This document shows positions 23,714 to 33,781 of a DNA stretch of 42,633 bases, piece by piece (position 1 is the first letter of the stretch; the number at the start of each line of letters is the position of its first letter). The translations under genes were made by a program, and so were the position numbers. The notes below the pieces were generated by a model, which worked only from the letters and a program-made list of their open reading frames with translations, did no database searches and was not told where the DNA came from. The DNA comes from Actinomadura sp. NBRC 104412 (GTDB lineage Bacteria; Actinomycetota; Actinomycetes; Streptosporangiales; Streptosporangiaceae), in contig NZ_BSTM01000014.1 in NCBI RefSeq assembly GCF_030269515.1, positions 31,007 to 73,639 of the forward strand. Direction: 5' to 3'.

Positions 23714-24042
23714 GGCACGAACCCAGCCAGGGTTCACGCCCCGCCCGCCGGGAGGATACGGGCGCAGGAAGAGCGAACACGGCAAGACAGAACGACCGGC
23801 AACACAAGTAGGCGAACTCCGTCCCCCCCGTTGCGGCGACGCCGCCCCCTCGCAGGTAGGTCCCTGCCGATGCGTCGCCGCGGACGTGGTTCCGCGATCA
23901 TTCTGGCTAAGGCCCCCCGCCGCATTCCTCCAGCCCCTCCGGGGCCGTCGGCGAAGACCGTTCCACCGCTCCCGATCCCAGGCGGCCGTCCAACCGGTGT
24001 CAGGCTGCGTTCACGCTGTATCAGGTCGCGTCCAAAGCGACC
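23714..24042. other. Gap after the LuxR-type gene
   Basis: Two genes converge here. A 6-bp stem GAACCC-AGCCA-GGGTTC (23719-23735) lies 5 bases after the LuxR-type stop and may be a weak terminator. I see nothing else; open frames here have poor coding character. Confidence 0.5.
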
Positions 24043-25068
24043 TCAGGCGACACGGACGGCGCCCGCGAACGGCCTGCCGGCCATCGGGGAGATCTTGACG
24101 ACGTCCCCGGTCTGCGGGGCGTGCAGCATCTTCCCGCCGCCCACGTACATGCCCACGTGGTGCAGGTCGGAGTAGAAGAACACCAGGTCGCCCGGCTGGA
24201 GCTGGCTGCGGGAGATGTGCGTGCCCGCGTTCCACTGGCTGCCGGTGTAGTGCGGGAGGCTGATGCCGACCTGCCGGTACGCCCACATGATCAGGCCGGA
24301 GCAGTCGAAGGCGTTCGGGCCCGAGGCGCCCCAGACGTACGGGCGCCCGATCTTGCCCATGGCCAGCCTGAGCGCCTGCGCGGCCTTGCCGTTGCCCAGG
24401 ACGGGGAGCCGGGCCAGTTCCGTGGGGTCGCGCTTGACGAGCGTCCCGCGGACCTTCTCGTACAGGGCGGTGACCTTCTTGCGCTGCGCGTCGAGGTCGG
24501 CGCGCAGCTTCTCGACCTGGTCGGCGCGGTTCTCGGCGGCCTTGCGGGCGCGCTGGGCGGCCTGCATCGCCTGCAGCATGCCCGCGACCCGGGTGCCGTC
24601 CTGGGCGGCGAAGAAGTGCAGCGTGGCGGCCTGGTCGAGGACGGCCTGCGGGTCCCGCGCGGAGAGGAACTGGGCGGTGGGGTCGGCGCCGCCCTTCATG
24701 TAGCTGGTGGCGGCCAGGGTCCCGACCTTCTCGCGGAGCCCGGTGAGCGCCTCCTCCTGGCGGCGGGCGTTGTCGGCGGCGACCTTGGCGGCCCGCTGCG
24801 ACTGCTGGAGCTTGACGCGCAGCCCGTTGTACTGCTCGGTGAGCTGTTCGAGCTGGTCGGCGAGCTTGTACGCCTGGGCCCTGAGGTCCTTGGTGGACGG
24901 CTCCGGGTCGGCGTGCGCGGCGACCGGCTGGAACACCGCCGTGGTGGCGATCAGGGCGCCCGCGACGGTGATCCGGAGCCCGGCCGCGGCCTTCCGGCGG
25001 GAAACGGATTCCGGGCGGGGAAGGGATCCAGAACCGCGCGAAAAGCGACCAGAGCGCGACGACTCCAC
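24043..25068 (-). CDS. Secreted NlpC/P60 peptidoglycan hydrolase with coiled coil (RipC-like)
   Basis: A 341-residue exported endopeptidase expected to cut peptide stems in the cell wall. Residues 1-53 are a long signal peptide (RRK, hydrophobic stretch, AHA-D). A coiled coil of about 55-215 rich in Gln, Arg and Ala resembles that of actinobacterial Rip proteins, where it autoinhibits or binds FtsEX. The NlpC/P60 domain (about 230-341) has catalytic Cys256 in FDCSGL, the His in HHVGMYVGGG and LHAPQTGD. GTG 25068 is preferred because AGGAG is 5 bases upstream; TTG 25071 is too close. The 5' leader is a c-di-AMP riboswitch. Confidence 0.93.
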   Translation of the reverse strand: MESSRSGRFSRGSGSLPRPESVSRRKAAAGLRITVAGALIATTAVFQPVAAHADPEPSTKDLRAQAYKLADQLEQLTEQYNGLRVKLQQSQRAAKVAADNARRQEEALTGLREKVGTLAATSYMKGGADPTAQFLSARDPQAVLDQAATLHFFAAQDGTRVAGMLQAMQAAQRARKAAENRADQVEKLRADLDAQRKKVTALYEKVRGTLVKRDPTELARLPVLGNGKAAQALRLAMGKIGRPYVWGASGPNAFDCSGLIMWAYRQVGISLPHYTGSQWNAGTHISRSQLQPGDLVFFYSDLHHVGMYVGGGKMLHAPQTGDVVKISPMAGRPFAGAVRVA

Positions 25069-25086
25069 CAAATCTCCTCTCCTTCC

Positions 25087-25245
25087 ACCGCCTACCGGGT
25101 TAGCTGACGGGTTCGGGCAAGGAGCGGCCCGTCCGCGGGTCGCGCGGATTAACCCCCCGGCTCCGGCCCGGTGTCCTCCCGGAGCGGCCGGAGTGGTGGG
25201 TCCCCGGTTCCCGGAACGCTGGCGGCGCCCCGCGGATTCGGCGGT
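25087..25245 (-). promoter_or_regulatory. c-di-AMP riboswitch (ydaO-yuaA type) in the NlpC/P60 leader
   Basis: On the minus strand the conserved blocks appear in order: CCGCCGAATCCGCGG (from 25243), GGGAACCGGGGACCCACC (about 25213-25196), GGGGGTTAATCCGCG, and the hallmark CCCGAACCCGTCAGCTAACC (25117-25098) followed by CGGTAGGCGG. P1 can form between ACCGCC (25245-25240) and GGCGGT (25092-25087). These match the class known upstream of actinobacterial cell-wall hydrolases, where c-di-AMP binding lowers expression. The AGGAG of the hydrolase begins 9 bases after P1. Confidence 0.9.
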
Positions 25246-25282
25246 ACGGCCGCATGCGACGGCGGCCGGATGTCAGCGCAGG

Positions 25283-25311
25283 AGACTAACGGAGCGGGCG
25301 GGTGCTGCCAA
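25283..25311 (-). promoter_or_regulatory. Promoter of the riboswitch-NlpC/P60 transcript
   Basis: Minus strand TTGGCA (25311-25306), 17-base spacer, TAGTCT (25288-25283). The predicted start near 25276 lies about 30 bases before riboswitch P1. Confidence 0.65.
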
Positions 25312-25456
25312 CCGGAACACCGGAAATCCCCGGTGAAACCGGGCGATTCAGATGCAGTTGGGGCTGTTGGGGGAGCAGTGATGTGTTATGGGCCACTTCG
25401 CACCGCCTGACCGGGTGGCCGGCCGCGCCGGGGCGAAGCCGCGCCACCTGGTCCGA

Positions 25457-25462
25457 TAGCGT
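25457..25462 (+). promoter_or_regulatory. -10 box for argA, leaderless type
   Basis: TAGCGT is followed by 9 bases and GTG 25472, with no Shine-Dalgarno sequence in between. Confidence 0.45.
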
Positions 25463-25471
25463 CGGCTGGTT

Positions 25472-26026
25472 GTGGATGTGGTGATCAGGCGTGCCCGTAC
25501 TGCGGACGTCCAGGAGATCAGCCGGCTCATCGGCCAGTACGCGGGTCCGGGCCGCCGGATGCTGCGCAAGAACACGGTGGAGCTGTACGAGGACGTCCAG
25601 GAGTTCTGGGTCGCCGAGATCGCGGAGCCCGCCGAGGGCGGCGAGTCCGCGGAGGCCGCCGGGGGGCGTCCCGGACGGGTGGTCGGGTGCGGCGCGCTCC
25701 ACGTCATGTGGGAGGACCTGGCCGAGGTCCGCTCGGTGGCGGTCGACCGGGGGTACGGAGGGCGCGGCATCGGTCACCGGATCGTGACGCGGCTGCTGGA
25801 AGTCGCCCGGGAACTCGGCGTGCGGCGCGTGTTCTGTCTTACCTTCGAAGTGGACTTCTTCGCGCGTCACGGGTTCCGCCCGATCCTGGGCACCCCGGTT
25901 TCGCCCGAGGTGTACGAAGAACTCCTCCGTTCCTACGACGAAGGCGTGGCAGAGTTCCTGGACCTCGACCGGGTCAAGCCGAATACGTTGGGCAATACCC
26001 GGATGTTGCTTCGCCTGGAGGACTGA
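25472..26026 (+). CDS. argA: Amino-acid N-acetyltransferase, GNAT fold (ArgA-like, Rv2747 type)
   Basis: A 184-residue protein matching the short single-domain N-acetylglutamate synthase of actinobacteria, which acetylates glutamate or glutamine with acetyl-CoA to start arginine synthesis. IRRARTADVQEI, TVELYEDVQEFWVAE, VVGCGALHVMWEDLAEVRSV, the acetyl-CoA loop RGYGGRGIGHRIV, LTFEVDFFARHGF and FLDLDRVKPNTLGNTRMLL are visible. Between AEI and RVVGCGAL it has a low-complexity acidic loop of about 18 residues (around 51-68) that I do not recall in the mycobacterial protein. GTG 25472 is the start. An RDD gene follows after 3 bases. Confidence 0.9.
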   Translation: MDVVIRRARTADVQEISRLIGQYAGPGRRMLRKNTVELYEDVQEFWVAEIAEPAEGGESAEAAGGRPGRVVGCGALHVMWEDLAEVRSVAVDRGYGGRGIGHRIVTRLLEVARELGVRRVFCLTFEVDFFARHGFRPILGTPVSPEVYEELLRSYDEGVAEFLDLDRVKPNTLGNTRMLLRLED

Positions 26027-26029
26027 CCG

Positions 26030-26833
26030 ATGAGTAGATCCCCCCGCCGCGGCAGGCACTATCCTCAGCCGGGCCCGCCACCTCAGGGCCGGTACGGCCC
26101 TCCGCCGTCCTATCAGGGGTCGCAGTGGCAGCAGGGGCCGGCGGGAGGCCAATGGCAATCGCCTCCCCAGCAGAACTGGCAGCAGGACTACGGTTACCAC
26201 GGCGCCCCCGACGTTTCCGAGGCGGCGAGCCTTCCCCTCGCGCCCATCCATCGGCGCGCCGCCGCGCGGGTTCTCGACAACGGGCTTGTGTCGGCGTTCG
26301 GATTCGCGCTCGTCGTGCCCGTCGTGATCGGGACGATCGGCCTGGGTTCGGCCGGAAGCAAGACCGAGACCGAGGGCGGTATCTGGAACTGGCCGATCCT
26401 GTTCACGCTCTTCGCCGTCCTGTCGGTGCTGCCGTTCATCTATGAGGCCGTGCAGCTCTCCCTCTGGGGCCGGACGCTCGGCAAGCGCGTCATGCATCTG
26501 GGCGTCGTCCAGGTACGGCCCGCGGGCGACGCCATTACGACGACCCAGGCGGTTTGGCGCGCCGGCATCGTGCATGTGGGCTACCAGATCGGCGTGTTCT
26601 TCTTCCTGGCGCTCGCCGTGATGGTGTGGGATTACCTCGCCTACGGAATGATGCTCGTCTGGATCGGGACCCTGATGGCCTACCTCTGGGCGATCTGGGA
26701 TCAGCCACTGCGCCAGTCCCTTCACGACCGTTTCTCCGGAACGCTGGTCATCGACGAGCGCGAGGGCTACGACGAGGGCGGGTACGGGCAGGGCGCCTAC
26801 GGCGAGACCACCGAGTACCGGTACGGGGAGTAA
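26030..26833 (+). CDS. RDD family membrane protein
   Basis: A 267-residue protein. Residues 1-65 are rich in Gln, Pro, Gly and Tyr and probably disordered. An RDD-type domain follows: HRRAAARVLDNGLVSAFGF begins the first helix, with further helices near 122-140, 180-200 and 205-225. LWGRTLGKRVMHLGV is the conserved family motif and QSLHDRFSGTLVI the closing one. The C-terminus is again Gly/Tyr-rich. The start has GGAGGA 7 bases upstream and follows the argA stop by 3 bases. A second RDD gene follows after 9 bases. Family function is unresolved; some members have been linked to ion exchange. Confidence 0.88.
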   Translation: MSRSPRRGRHYPQPGPPPQGRYGPPPSYQGSQWQQGPAGGQWQSPPQQNWQQDYGYHGAPDVSEAASLPLAPIHRRAAARVLDNGLVSAFGFALVVPVVIGTIGLGSAGSKTETEGGIWNWPILFTLFAVLSVLPFIYEAVQLSLWGRTLGKRVMHLGVVQVRPAGDAITTTQAVWRAGIVHVGYQIGVFFFLALAVMVWDYLAYGMMLVWIGTLMAYLWAIWDQPLRQSLHDRFSGTLVIDEREGYDEGGYGQGAYGETTEYRYGE

Positions 26834-26842
26834 GGCAGGGCG

Positions 26843-27394
26843 ATGGCAGCAGCGGATCAGGCGCCCAAGGCCGACCCGCTCCCGGAAATCCCCGGCGAAG
26901 ACCCGGTGGGCCTACGGCTGGCCGAGCCCGGGCAGCGATTGCTGGCCCGGATCGTCGACACCCTGGTAGTGGGGCTGCCAGTGATCATGGTGCTCCGTGA
27001 GGTCGTGCCCGCCGGGGACGTGGAGATCGCCGCTCCTCCGGCCGTCGCGGGGCTCCTGCTGCTCTACGAGTGGGTCCAGTTGGTCTTGTGGGGACGGACG
27101 CTGGGCAAGCGCGTCGCGGGCATACACGTCGTCCCGTCGCCGCCGCACGCCGTATCGCAGGGCCCTGAGAGCGATGGAGAAGCCATCGCGTCGGCCCCTC
27201 TGGGGGTGGGGCGATCGCTGCTGCGCTCGGCCGTCTACGCGCTTCCTATTGCCGCCCGGCCGGTTCCCGTGTTCGGTCTGATCGCCGGTCTCTTGTGGGT
27301 GGGGAACGCGGCCCTGATGTATGAGGGCACATGGCGTCAGGCGTTGCACGACCGGCTTAGCGGCACGGTCGTGGTGAGGCGCGGAGCGGCCTGA
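26843..27394 (+). CDS. RDD family membrane protein
   Basis: A 183-residue protein. EPGQRLLARIVDTLVVGLPV opens the RDD domain, LLLLYEWVQLVLWGRTLGKRVAG is its central motif, and RQALHDRLSGTVVV closes it. Three or four membrane helices are expected. The segment between LGKRV and the last helices contains an insertion rich in Ser, Pro and Glu. It is paired with the larger RDD gene 9 bases upstream and probably forms a hetero-oligomer with its product, which is an inference. Confidence 0.88.
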   Translation: MAAADQAPKADPLPEIPGEDPVGLRLAEPGQRLLARIVDTLVVGLPVIMVLREVVPAGDVEIAAPPAVAGLLLLYEWVQLVLWGRTLGKRVAGIHVVPSPPHAVSQGPESDGEAIASAPLGVGRSLLRSAVYALPIAARPVPVFGLIAGLLWVGNAALMYEGTWRQALHDRLSGTVVVRRGAA

Positions 27395-28052
27395 CCGCAC
27401 GGCGGGAACGGCTCACGACAAGCGGAACAATCCGGAACAAGCCCGACCGGATCGGAGCCAGACCGGTGCTTATCCGCCGTTATCCGGTATGCAGTAGAGT
27501 TGCCCGCGCCGTACCGGTCATCGGAGAGCACTTCCCGGGCCCGTCAACCCCGCGACGGCAACGGATTTCGCCGACACCGCGCCCGCCGGTATCGATGTAC
27601 GTCTACGGCGGGCGCGCTGATCAGGTTGCCGAGCGGGCCCTCGGCATGCCCCTCATTCGCCGTACCGCGGGCGGTTGATCCCGTTACGTCAGGGCTAATC
27701 GAAGGCTCGGGGGATGGGTGATGCCCTACCGGGCAATCCGGTGGCGGCCGGTTATTCCGGGTGGGCGGACCGTCCGGGAAAGCCCGGAGACCCCCGGAAA
27801 CCAATCCAATGCACCATGTGCGGCCCTGGTCAGCGGGCCGCCTCGTGAGCAACATCACTTGATCCCCAAGCCCGGCAGCGGGGGCCCGGCTCAATTCCTC
27901 GCCCGCCACGCCGGGTCGATCGCCGGTCGCCGGCGGTGGCGTATCACCAGGTATACCCCACCGGATCGATTCGCCGGACGGGTGATTGCGCGGTGTTGCC
28001 GGTCGGGAAGGCGACTTCCGGAGAGTTCCGGGGAGTTCCCGCGCGTCTTGAA
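27395..28052. other. Long gap upstream of lsr2
   Basis: About 700 bases without a credible gene, less GC-rich than the flanks. It holds a 10-bp perfect stem GCGCCCGCCG/CGGCGGGCGC with a 17-base loop (27579-27615) and a 7-bp stem GCGGCCC/GGGCCGC (27820-27841). An ORF open upstream of lsr2 in the lsr2 frame lacks coding character. It may be a regulatory region bound by Lsr2 itself or encode an RNA. Confidence 0.5.
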
Positions 28053-28080
28053 TTGTCATCCGCGAGCTTCACGGTATATC
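28053..28080 (+). promoter_or_regulatory. lsr2 promoter
   Basis: TTGTCA (28053-28058), a 16-base spacer and TATATC (28075-28080). The predicted start near 28087 gives a leader of about 39 bases to ATG 28126. Confidence 0.6.
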
Positions 28081-28125
28081 TTTGTCAACCGAATGCAGTT
28101 TGCTCCAGCTGAAAGGTCTGTCCCC

Positions 28126-28449
28126 ATGGCACAGAAGGTTCAGGTGCTTCTCGTCGACGACCTCGACGGTGGCGAGGCGGACGAGACCGTATCGTTCTCG
28201 GTCGACGGCGCCTCGTACGAGATCGACCTGAGTAGCGCCAACGCAAAGAAGCTGCGGGATTGCCTGCAGCCGTTCGTTGAGAAGTCGCGTAAGGCCGGGA
28301 CCACGAGCCGCCGCAGGCGTCAGCGCGGCGCCTCCAGCCGCGAGCGCAGCGCCGAGATCCGAGCCTGGGCCAAGGAAAACGGCATCAAGGTCAATGAGCG
28401 CGGCCGCATCCCGGCCAATGTGATCGAGAAGTACGAGGCCGCGCACTGA
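28126..28449 (+). CDS. lsr2: Nucleoid-associated protein Lsr2
   Basis: A 107-residue H-NS-like protein that bridges DNA and silences AT-rich, often acquired, genes. The N-terminal dimerisation domain starts AQKVQVLLVDDLDGGEADET and includes FSVDGASYEIDLS. A basic linker (RRRRQR) leads to the DNA-binding domain RAWAKENGIKVNERGRIPAN, whose RGR hook enters the minor groove. AAAGG lies about 10 bases upstream of ATG 28126. Single-gene unit with its own promoter and terminator. Confidence 0.97.
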   Translation: MAQKVQVLLVDDLDGGEADETVSFSVDGASYEIDLSSANAKKLRDCLQPFVEKSRKAGTTSRRRRQRGASSRERSAEIRAWAKENGIKVNERGRIPANVIEKYEAAH

Positions 28450-28474
28450 GACGCCTCGACGCCTCGCCTATGGG

Positions 28475-28507
28475 CGGCCCGCCTCCTCGCGCATGAGGGG
28501 CGGGCCG
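28475..28507 (+). terminator. lsr2 terminator
   Basis: CGGCCCGCC pairs with GGCGGGCCG, with further partial pairing of CCTC and GAGG, 25 bases after the lsr2 stop. The 3' edge touches the first ClgR box. Confidence 0.8.
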
Positions 28508-28520
28508 TTCGCTTGTGGCG
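28507..28520 (+). promoter_or_regulatory. ClgR box, distal
   Basis: GTTCGC-TTGTG-GCG fits the GTTCGC-N5-GCG consensus of the Clp regulator ClgR known from Streptomyces. It lies 343 bp before clpC, directly at the end of the lsr2 terminator stem. Confidence 0.6.
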
Positions 28521-28657
28521 TAGAGATCGGTGGGTTGATGCCGCTCCGCGCGCGGTATCCACTTGCGGTCGGCGCCCGCCGGAAGCGCCCGCCGCCCTTC
28601 GGGGCGTCCCCTCGGTACTCGGCTCGGTGTTGCTCATGACCTGCGGAAAGGGCTCCC

Positions 28658-28671
28658 GTTCGCTTGGGGCG
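28658..28671 (+). promoter_or_regulatory. ClgR box, proximal
   Basis: GTTCGC-TTGGG-GCG followed by TAG matches the distal box at all but one of 17 positions. It lies 192 bp before clpC. Possible -10 sequences (TAGTTG about 28697, TAGTTT about 28781) follow. Confidence 0.7.
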
Positions 28672-28862
28672 TAGCGGGAACATAGCGCACCCGTGCGGTA
28701 GTTGGATGAGACTGAACAGCGCTTTGCTGGGGAACGTCTCCTGGTGGGAGTGCACCGGGTGGCCTCCTCGGGGGCGGGCTAGTTTGTTAAGTGCCAGCAC
28801 CTGCGGAAGGACAGGTTCGGACATCCCGGACTTTGCCCAACCGCTCTATGAGGAGCGACGAG

Positions 28863-31379
<2,517 letters not shown>

Positions 31380-31390
31380 CCGGCTGAACA

Positions 31391-31421
31391 GGGCCCGTCC
31401 CCTCCCGGGGGCGGGCCCTTT
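31391..31421 (+). terminator. clpC terminator
   Basis: GGGCCCGTCCCC and GGGGGCGGGCCC pair around a short loop, followed by TTTCG. It starts 12 bases after the clpC stop. Confidence 0.9.
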
Positions 31422-31490
31422 CGCGTCCGGCCCCGACCCACCGGCGAGCAGATCGTGGTGTGGATGCGCCGCACCTACGACGCCGGAGCT

Positions 31491-32384
31491 CTAGGCGGTG
31501 TGCCCCGGGAGGGCGTACCGGCCGTCGTCCAGGGGATCGACCAGGCCGTCGGCGATCAGGGCGTCGAGGGCGCGTTCCCGCTGGACCGCCTCCGACCAGA
31601 CGACATCGAGCGCGGCCTTCTCGACCGGGCCCTCCGCGTCCCGGAGGACGGCGAGGAGGCGGCCCCGGCACTGGCGGTCCGTGCCCGCGTAGGTCTGGCC
31701 GCGGCGGGGCGGGCCGTCGTACGCGGGACGTCCCGCCGCCTGCCAGGCGCACCGGGCGATCACCGGGCAGTCGACGCAGCGCGGGGAACGGGCCGTGCAG
31801 ACCAGGGCACCCAGCTCCATGACGGCGACCGACCATCGGGCGGCGGTGGGCGGATCCAGGGGCAGCAGCGACTCGGCAAGGCGGACCTCGTCCCTGCTCT
31901 GGGTCTTGGGCGGGTGCTCCGTCCCCGAGCACAGGCGGGCCAGGACGCGCCGGACGTTGGTGTCCAGGACGGCGTGCCGCTGCCGGTAGGCGAAGCTGGC
32001 GACGGCGGCGGCGGTGTACGCCCCGATGCCCGGCAGGGCCAGCAGCTCGTCGTGGGAGGACGGGACCTCGCCCCCGTGCCGTTCGACGATCGCCGTGGCG
32101 GTGGCGTGGAGGCGCAGCGCGCGGCGCGGGTAGCCGAGCCGCCCCCACGCCCGTACCGCCTCACCGGACGGCTCGGCGGCGAGCGCCGCGGGCGTGGGCC
32201 AGCGTCGCATCCACTCGCCCCAGACCGGCAGTACGCGGGCGACGGGGGTCTGCTGGAGCATGATCTCGCTGACCAGGACGCCCCACGGGGTGGCCGACGC
32301 CGCCCGCCAGGGAAGGTCCCGGGCGTGCGTCTCGTACCAGTCGATGATCGGCTCGATGACCGGCTCGGTGTACGAAGTGCTCAT
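31491..32384 (-). CDS. mutY: A/G-specific adenine glycosylase
   Basis: A 297-residue base-excision enzyme that removes adenine mispaired with 8-oxoguanine. VSEIMLQQTPVARV carries the catalytic Glu, LPGIGAYTAAAVASFAY is the helix-hairpin-helix and VLDTNVRRV has the catalytic Asp. The iron-sulfur cluster ligands are C-x6-C-x2-C-x5-C (in CTARSPRCVDCPVIARC). The protein is shorter than the 350-residue E. coli enzyme and ends with a small winged-helix-like tail instead of a full NUDIX-like 8-oxoG reader, as is usual in actinobacteria. ATG 32384 was chosen; GTG 32405 would add 7 residues. Confidence 0.95.
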   Translation of the reverse strand: MSTSYTEPVIEPIIDWYETHARDLPWRAASATPWGVLVSEIMLQQTPVARVLPVWGEWMRRWPTPAALAAEPSGEAVRAWGRLGYPRRALRLHATATAIVERHGGEVPSSHDELLALPGIGAYTAAAVASFAYRQRHAVLDTNVRRVLARLCSGTEHPPKTQSRDEVRLAESLLPLDPPTAARWSVAVMELGALVCTARSPRCVDCPVIARCAWQAAGRPAYDGPPRRGQTYAGTDRQCRGRLLAVLRDAEGPVEKAALDVVWSEAVQRERALDALIADGLVDPLDDGRYALPGHTA

Positions 32385-32453
32385 GATCCGCGGCCATTCT
32401 GGCACGGCCCGGAGGGAAGCCGCGCCACACCGTTCACACCCGTCGAAGGAGTT

Positions 32454-32480
32454 GTGTCAGGTGACACAGGTCACGACCTG
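32454..32480. promoter_or_regulatory. Two adjacent palindromes upstream of mutY
   Basis: GTGTCA-GG-TGACAC (32454-32467) and CAGGTC-AC-GACCTG (32467-32480) are both perfect with 2-base centres and share one base. They lie 70-96 bases upstream of ATG 32384 (minus). No regulator site of this form is known to me here. Confidence 0.55.
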
Positions 32481-32583
32481 ACCGTGAGAGATGCGGGACG
32501 GAGGGGTGCGGTGGTCCGTACCGGACCGGTGATTTGGGCGCGCGACTAAAGGCCCGCCCGTCGGGCGATCGCGCGGGAACCGC

Positions 32584-33666
32584 CTAGACGTAACGCTCCA
32601 GGATGGAGGATTCCGCGAGCCGGGACAGTCCCTCGCGGACGCTGCGGGCCCGCGCCTCGCCGACCCCGCCGACGGCCTGGAGGTCGTCGATGCTGGCGGC
32701 CAGCAGCTTCTGCAGCCCGCCGAAGTGCTCCACCAGCCGTTCCACCACCAGGCCCGGCAGCCGCGGGACCTTGGCCAGCAGCCGGTAGCCCTTGGGGCTG
32801 ACCGGCAGGTCGAGCGCGTCCGGGCCGGTGAAGCCCATCACCTCGGCGACCGTGGACAGGTCCAGCAGCTCGTTGGCCGACAGCCCGTCCAGGTCGTCCA
32901 GGATGGCGTCGAAGCCGCGGTCACGGGCCTCCCGGGACGGGTAGTCGCGGACGATCAGCTCGCGGTCCACGTCCACGCCCGACACCAGCTCGTCCAGTTG
33001 CAGGGACAGCAGCCGGCCGTCGGTGCCCAGCTCGACCACATAGCCCTCGATCTCGTCGGCGATCCGGCGCACCATCTCCAGGCGCTGCACGACGGCGCTG
33101 ACGTCCCGCACGGTGACCAGGTCCTCGATCTCCAGGGCGGAGAGCGTCCCGGACACCTCGTCGAGCCGCAGCTTGTAGCGTTCGAGGGTGGCCAGGGCCT
33201 GGTTGGCCTTGGACAGGATCGCCGCCGAGTCCTCCAGGACGTAGCGGATGCCGTCCAGGTAGAGCGCGATGATGTGCATCGACTGGCTGACCGAGATGAC
33301 CGGGTAGCCGGTCTGCCTGGCCACCCGCTCGGCGGTGCGGTGCCGGGTGCCGGACTCCTCGGTGGGAATCGTCGAGTCGGGCACCAGGTGCACCGCGGCC
33401 CGCACGATCCGCGAGTGCGAGTCGTCGAGCACGATCGCGCCGTCCATCTTGGCCAGCTCGCGCAGCCGTGTCGCGGAGAACTCCACGTCGAGCTCGAAGC
33501 CGCCGGTGCACAGATCCTCGACGAGCTTGTCGTACCCCAGCACGATCAGCCCGCCGGTGTGGCCCCGCAGGATTCGTTCCAGCCCGTCGCGGATGGGCGT
33601 GCCCGGCGCCACCGCGGCGAGTGTGGCGCGGCGTCGTTCGTCATGACCCTTGTCTGGTACTGGCAC
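32584..33666 (-). CDS. disA: DNA integrity scanning diadenylate cyclase
   Basis: A 360-residue enzyme that makes c-di-AMP from two ATP and stalls on branched DNA. The DAC domain has the catalytic DGA (residues 75-77, KMDGAIVLD) and RHR (108-110, SGTRHRTAERVA). A helical spine (about 150-290) leads to a C-terminal helix-hairpin-helix DNA-binding domain (LQAVGGVGEARARSVREGL). It octamerises in characterised members. GTG 33666 is the start; a possible -10 TAAACT lies on the minus strand at 33697-33702. radA lies directly upstream, a conserved pairing. A c-di-AMP riboswitch lies 7 kb away in this window. Confidence 0.97.
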   Translation of the reverse strand: MPVPDKGHDERRRATLAAVAPGTPIRDGLERILRGHTGGLIVLGYDKLVEDLCTGGFELDVEFSATRLRELAKMDGAIVLDDSHSRIVRAAVHLVPDSTIPTEESGTRHRTAERVARQTGYPVISVSQSMHIIALYLDGIRYVLEDSAAILSKANQALATLERYKLRLDEVSGTLSALEIEDLVTVRDVSAVVQRLEMVRRIADEIEGYVVELGTDGRLLSLQLDELVSGVDVDRELIVRDYPSREARDRGFDAILDDLDGLSANELLDLSTVAEVMGFTGPDALDLPVSPKGYRLLAKVPRLPGLVVERLVEHFGGLQKLLAASIDDLQAVGGVGEARARSVREGLSRLAESSILERYV

Positions 33667-33781
33667 CTGGCCCCCGGGAGGTCGCTGGACGGCGTCAGTT
33701 TATCGAGGACACCTCGTCAGGGAGTCCTCACCTGGCCCTAAGCGTGAAGGGTGTGGCGCCTGTAGCCTGCCGTGACGCCTG

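Noticed and set aside
27718..28449. Extended lsr2 reading frame with an earlier start
   Set aside because: Residues before ATG 28126 show no homology or coding bias, and a promoter (TTGTCA-N16-TATATC) lies inside the proposed extension.
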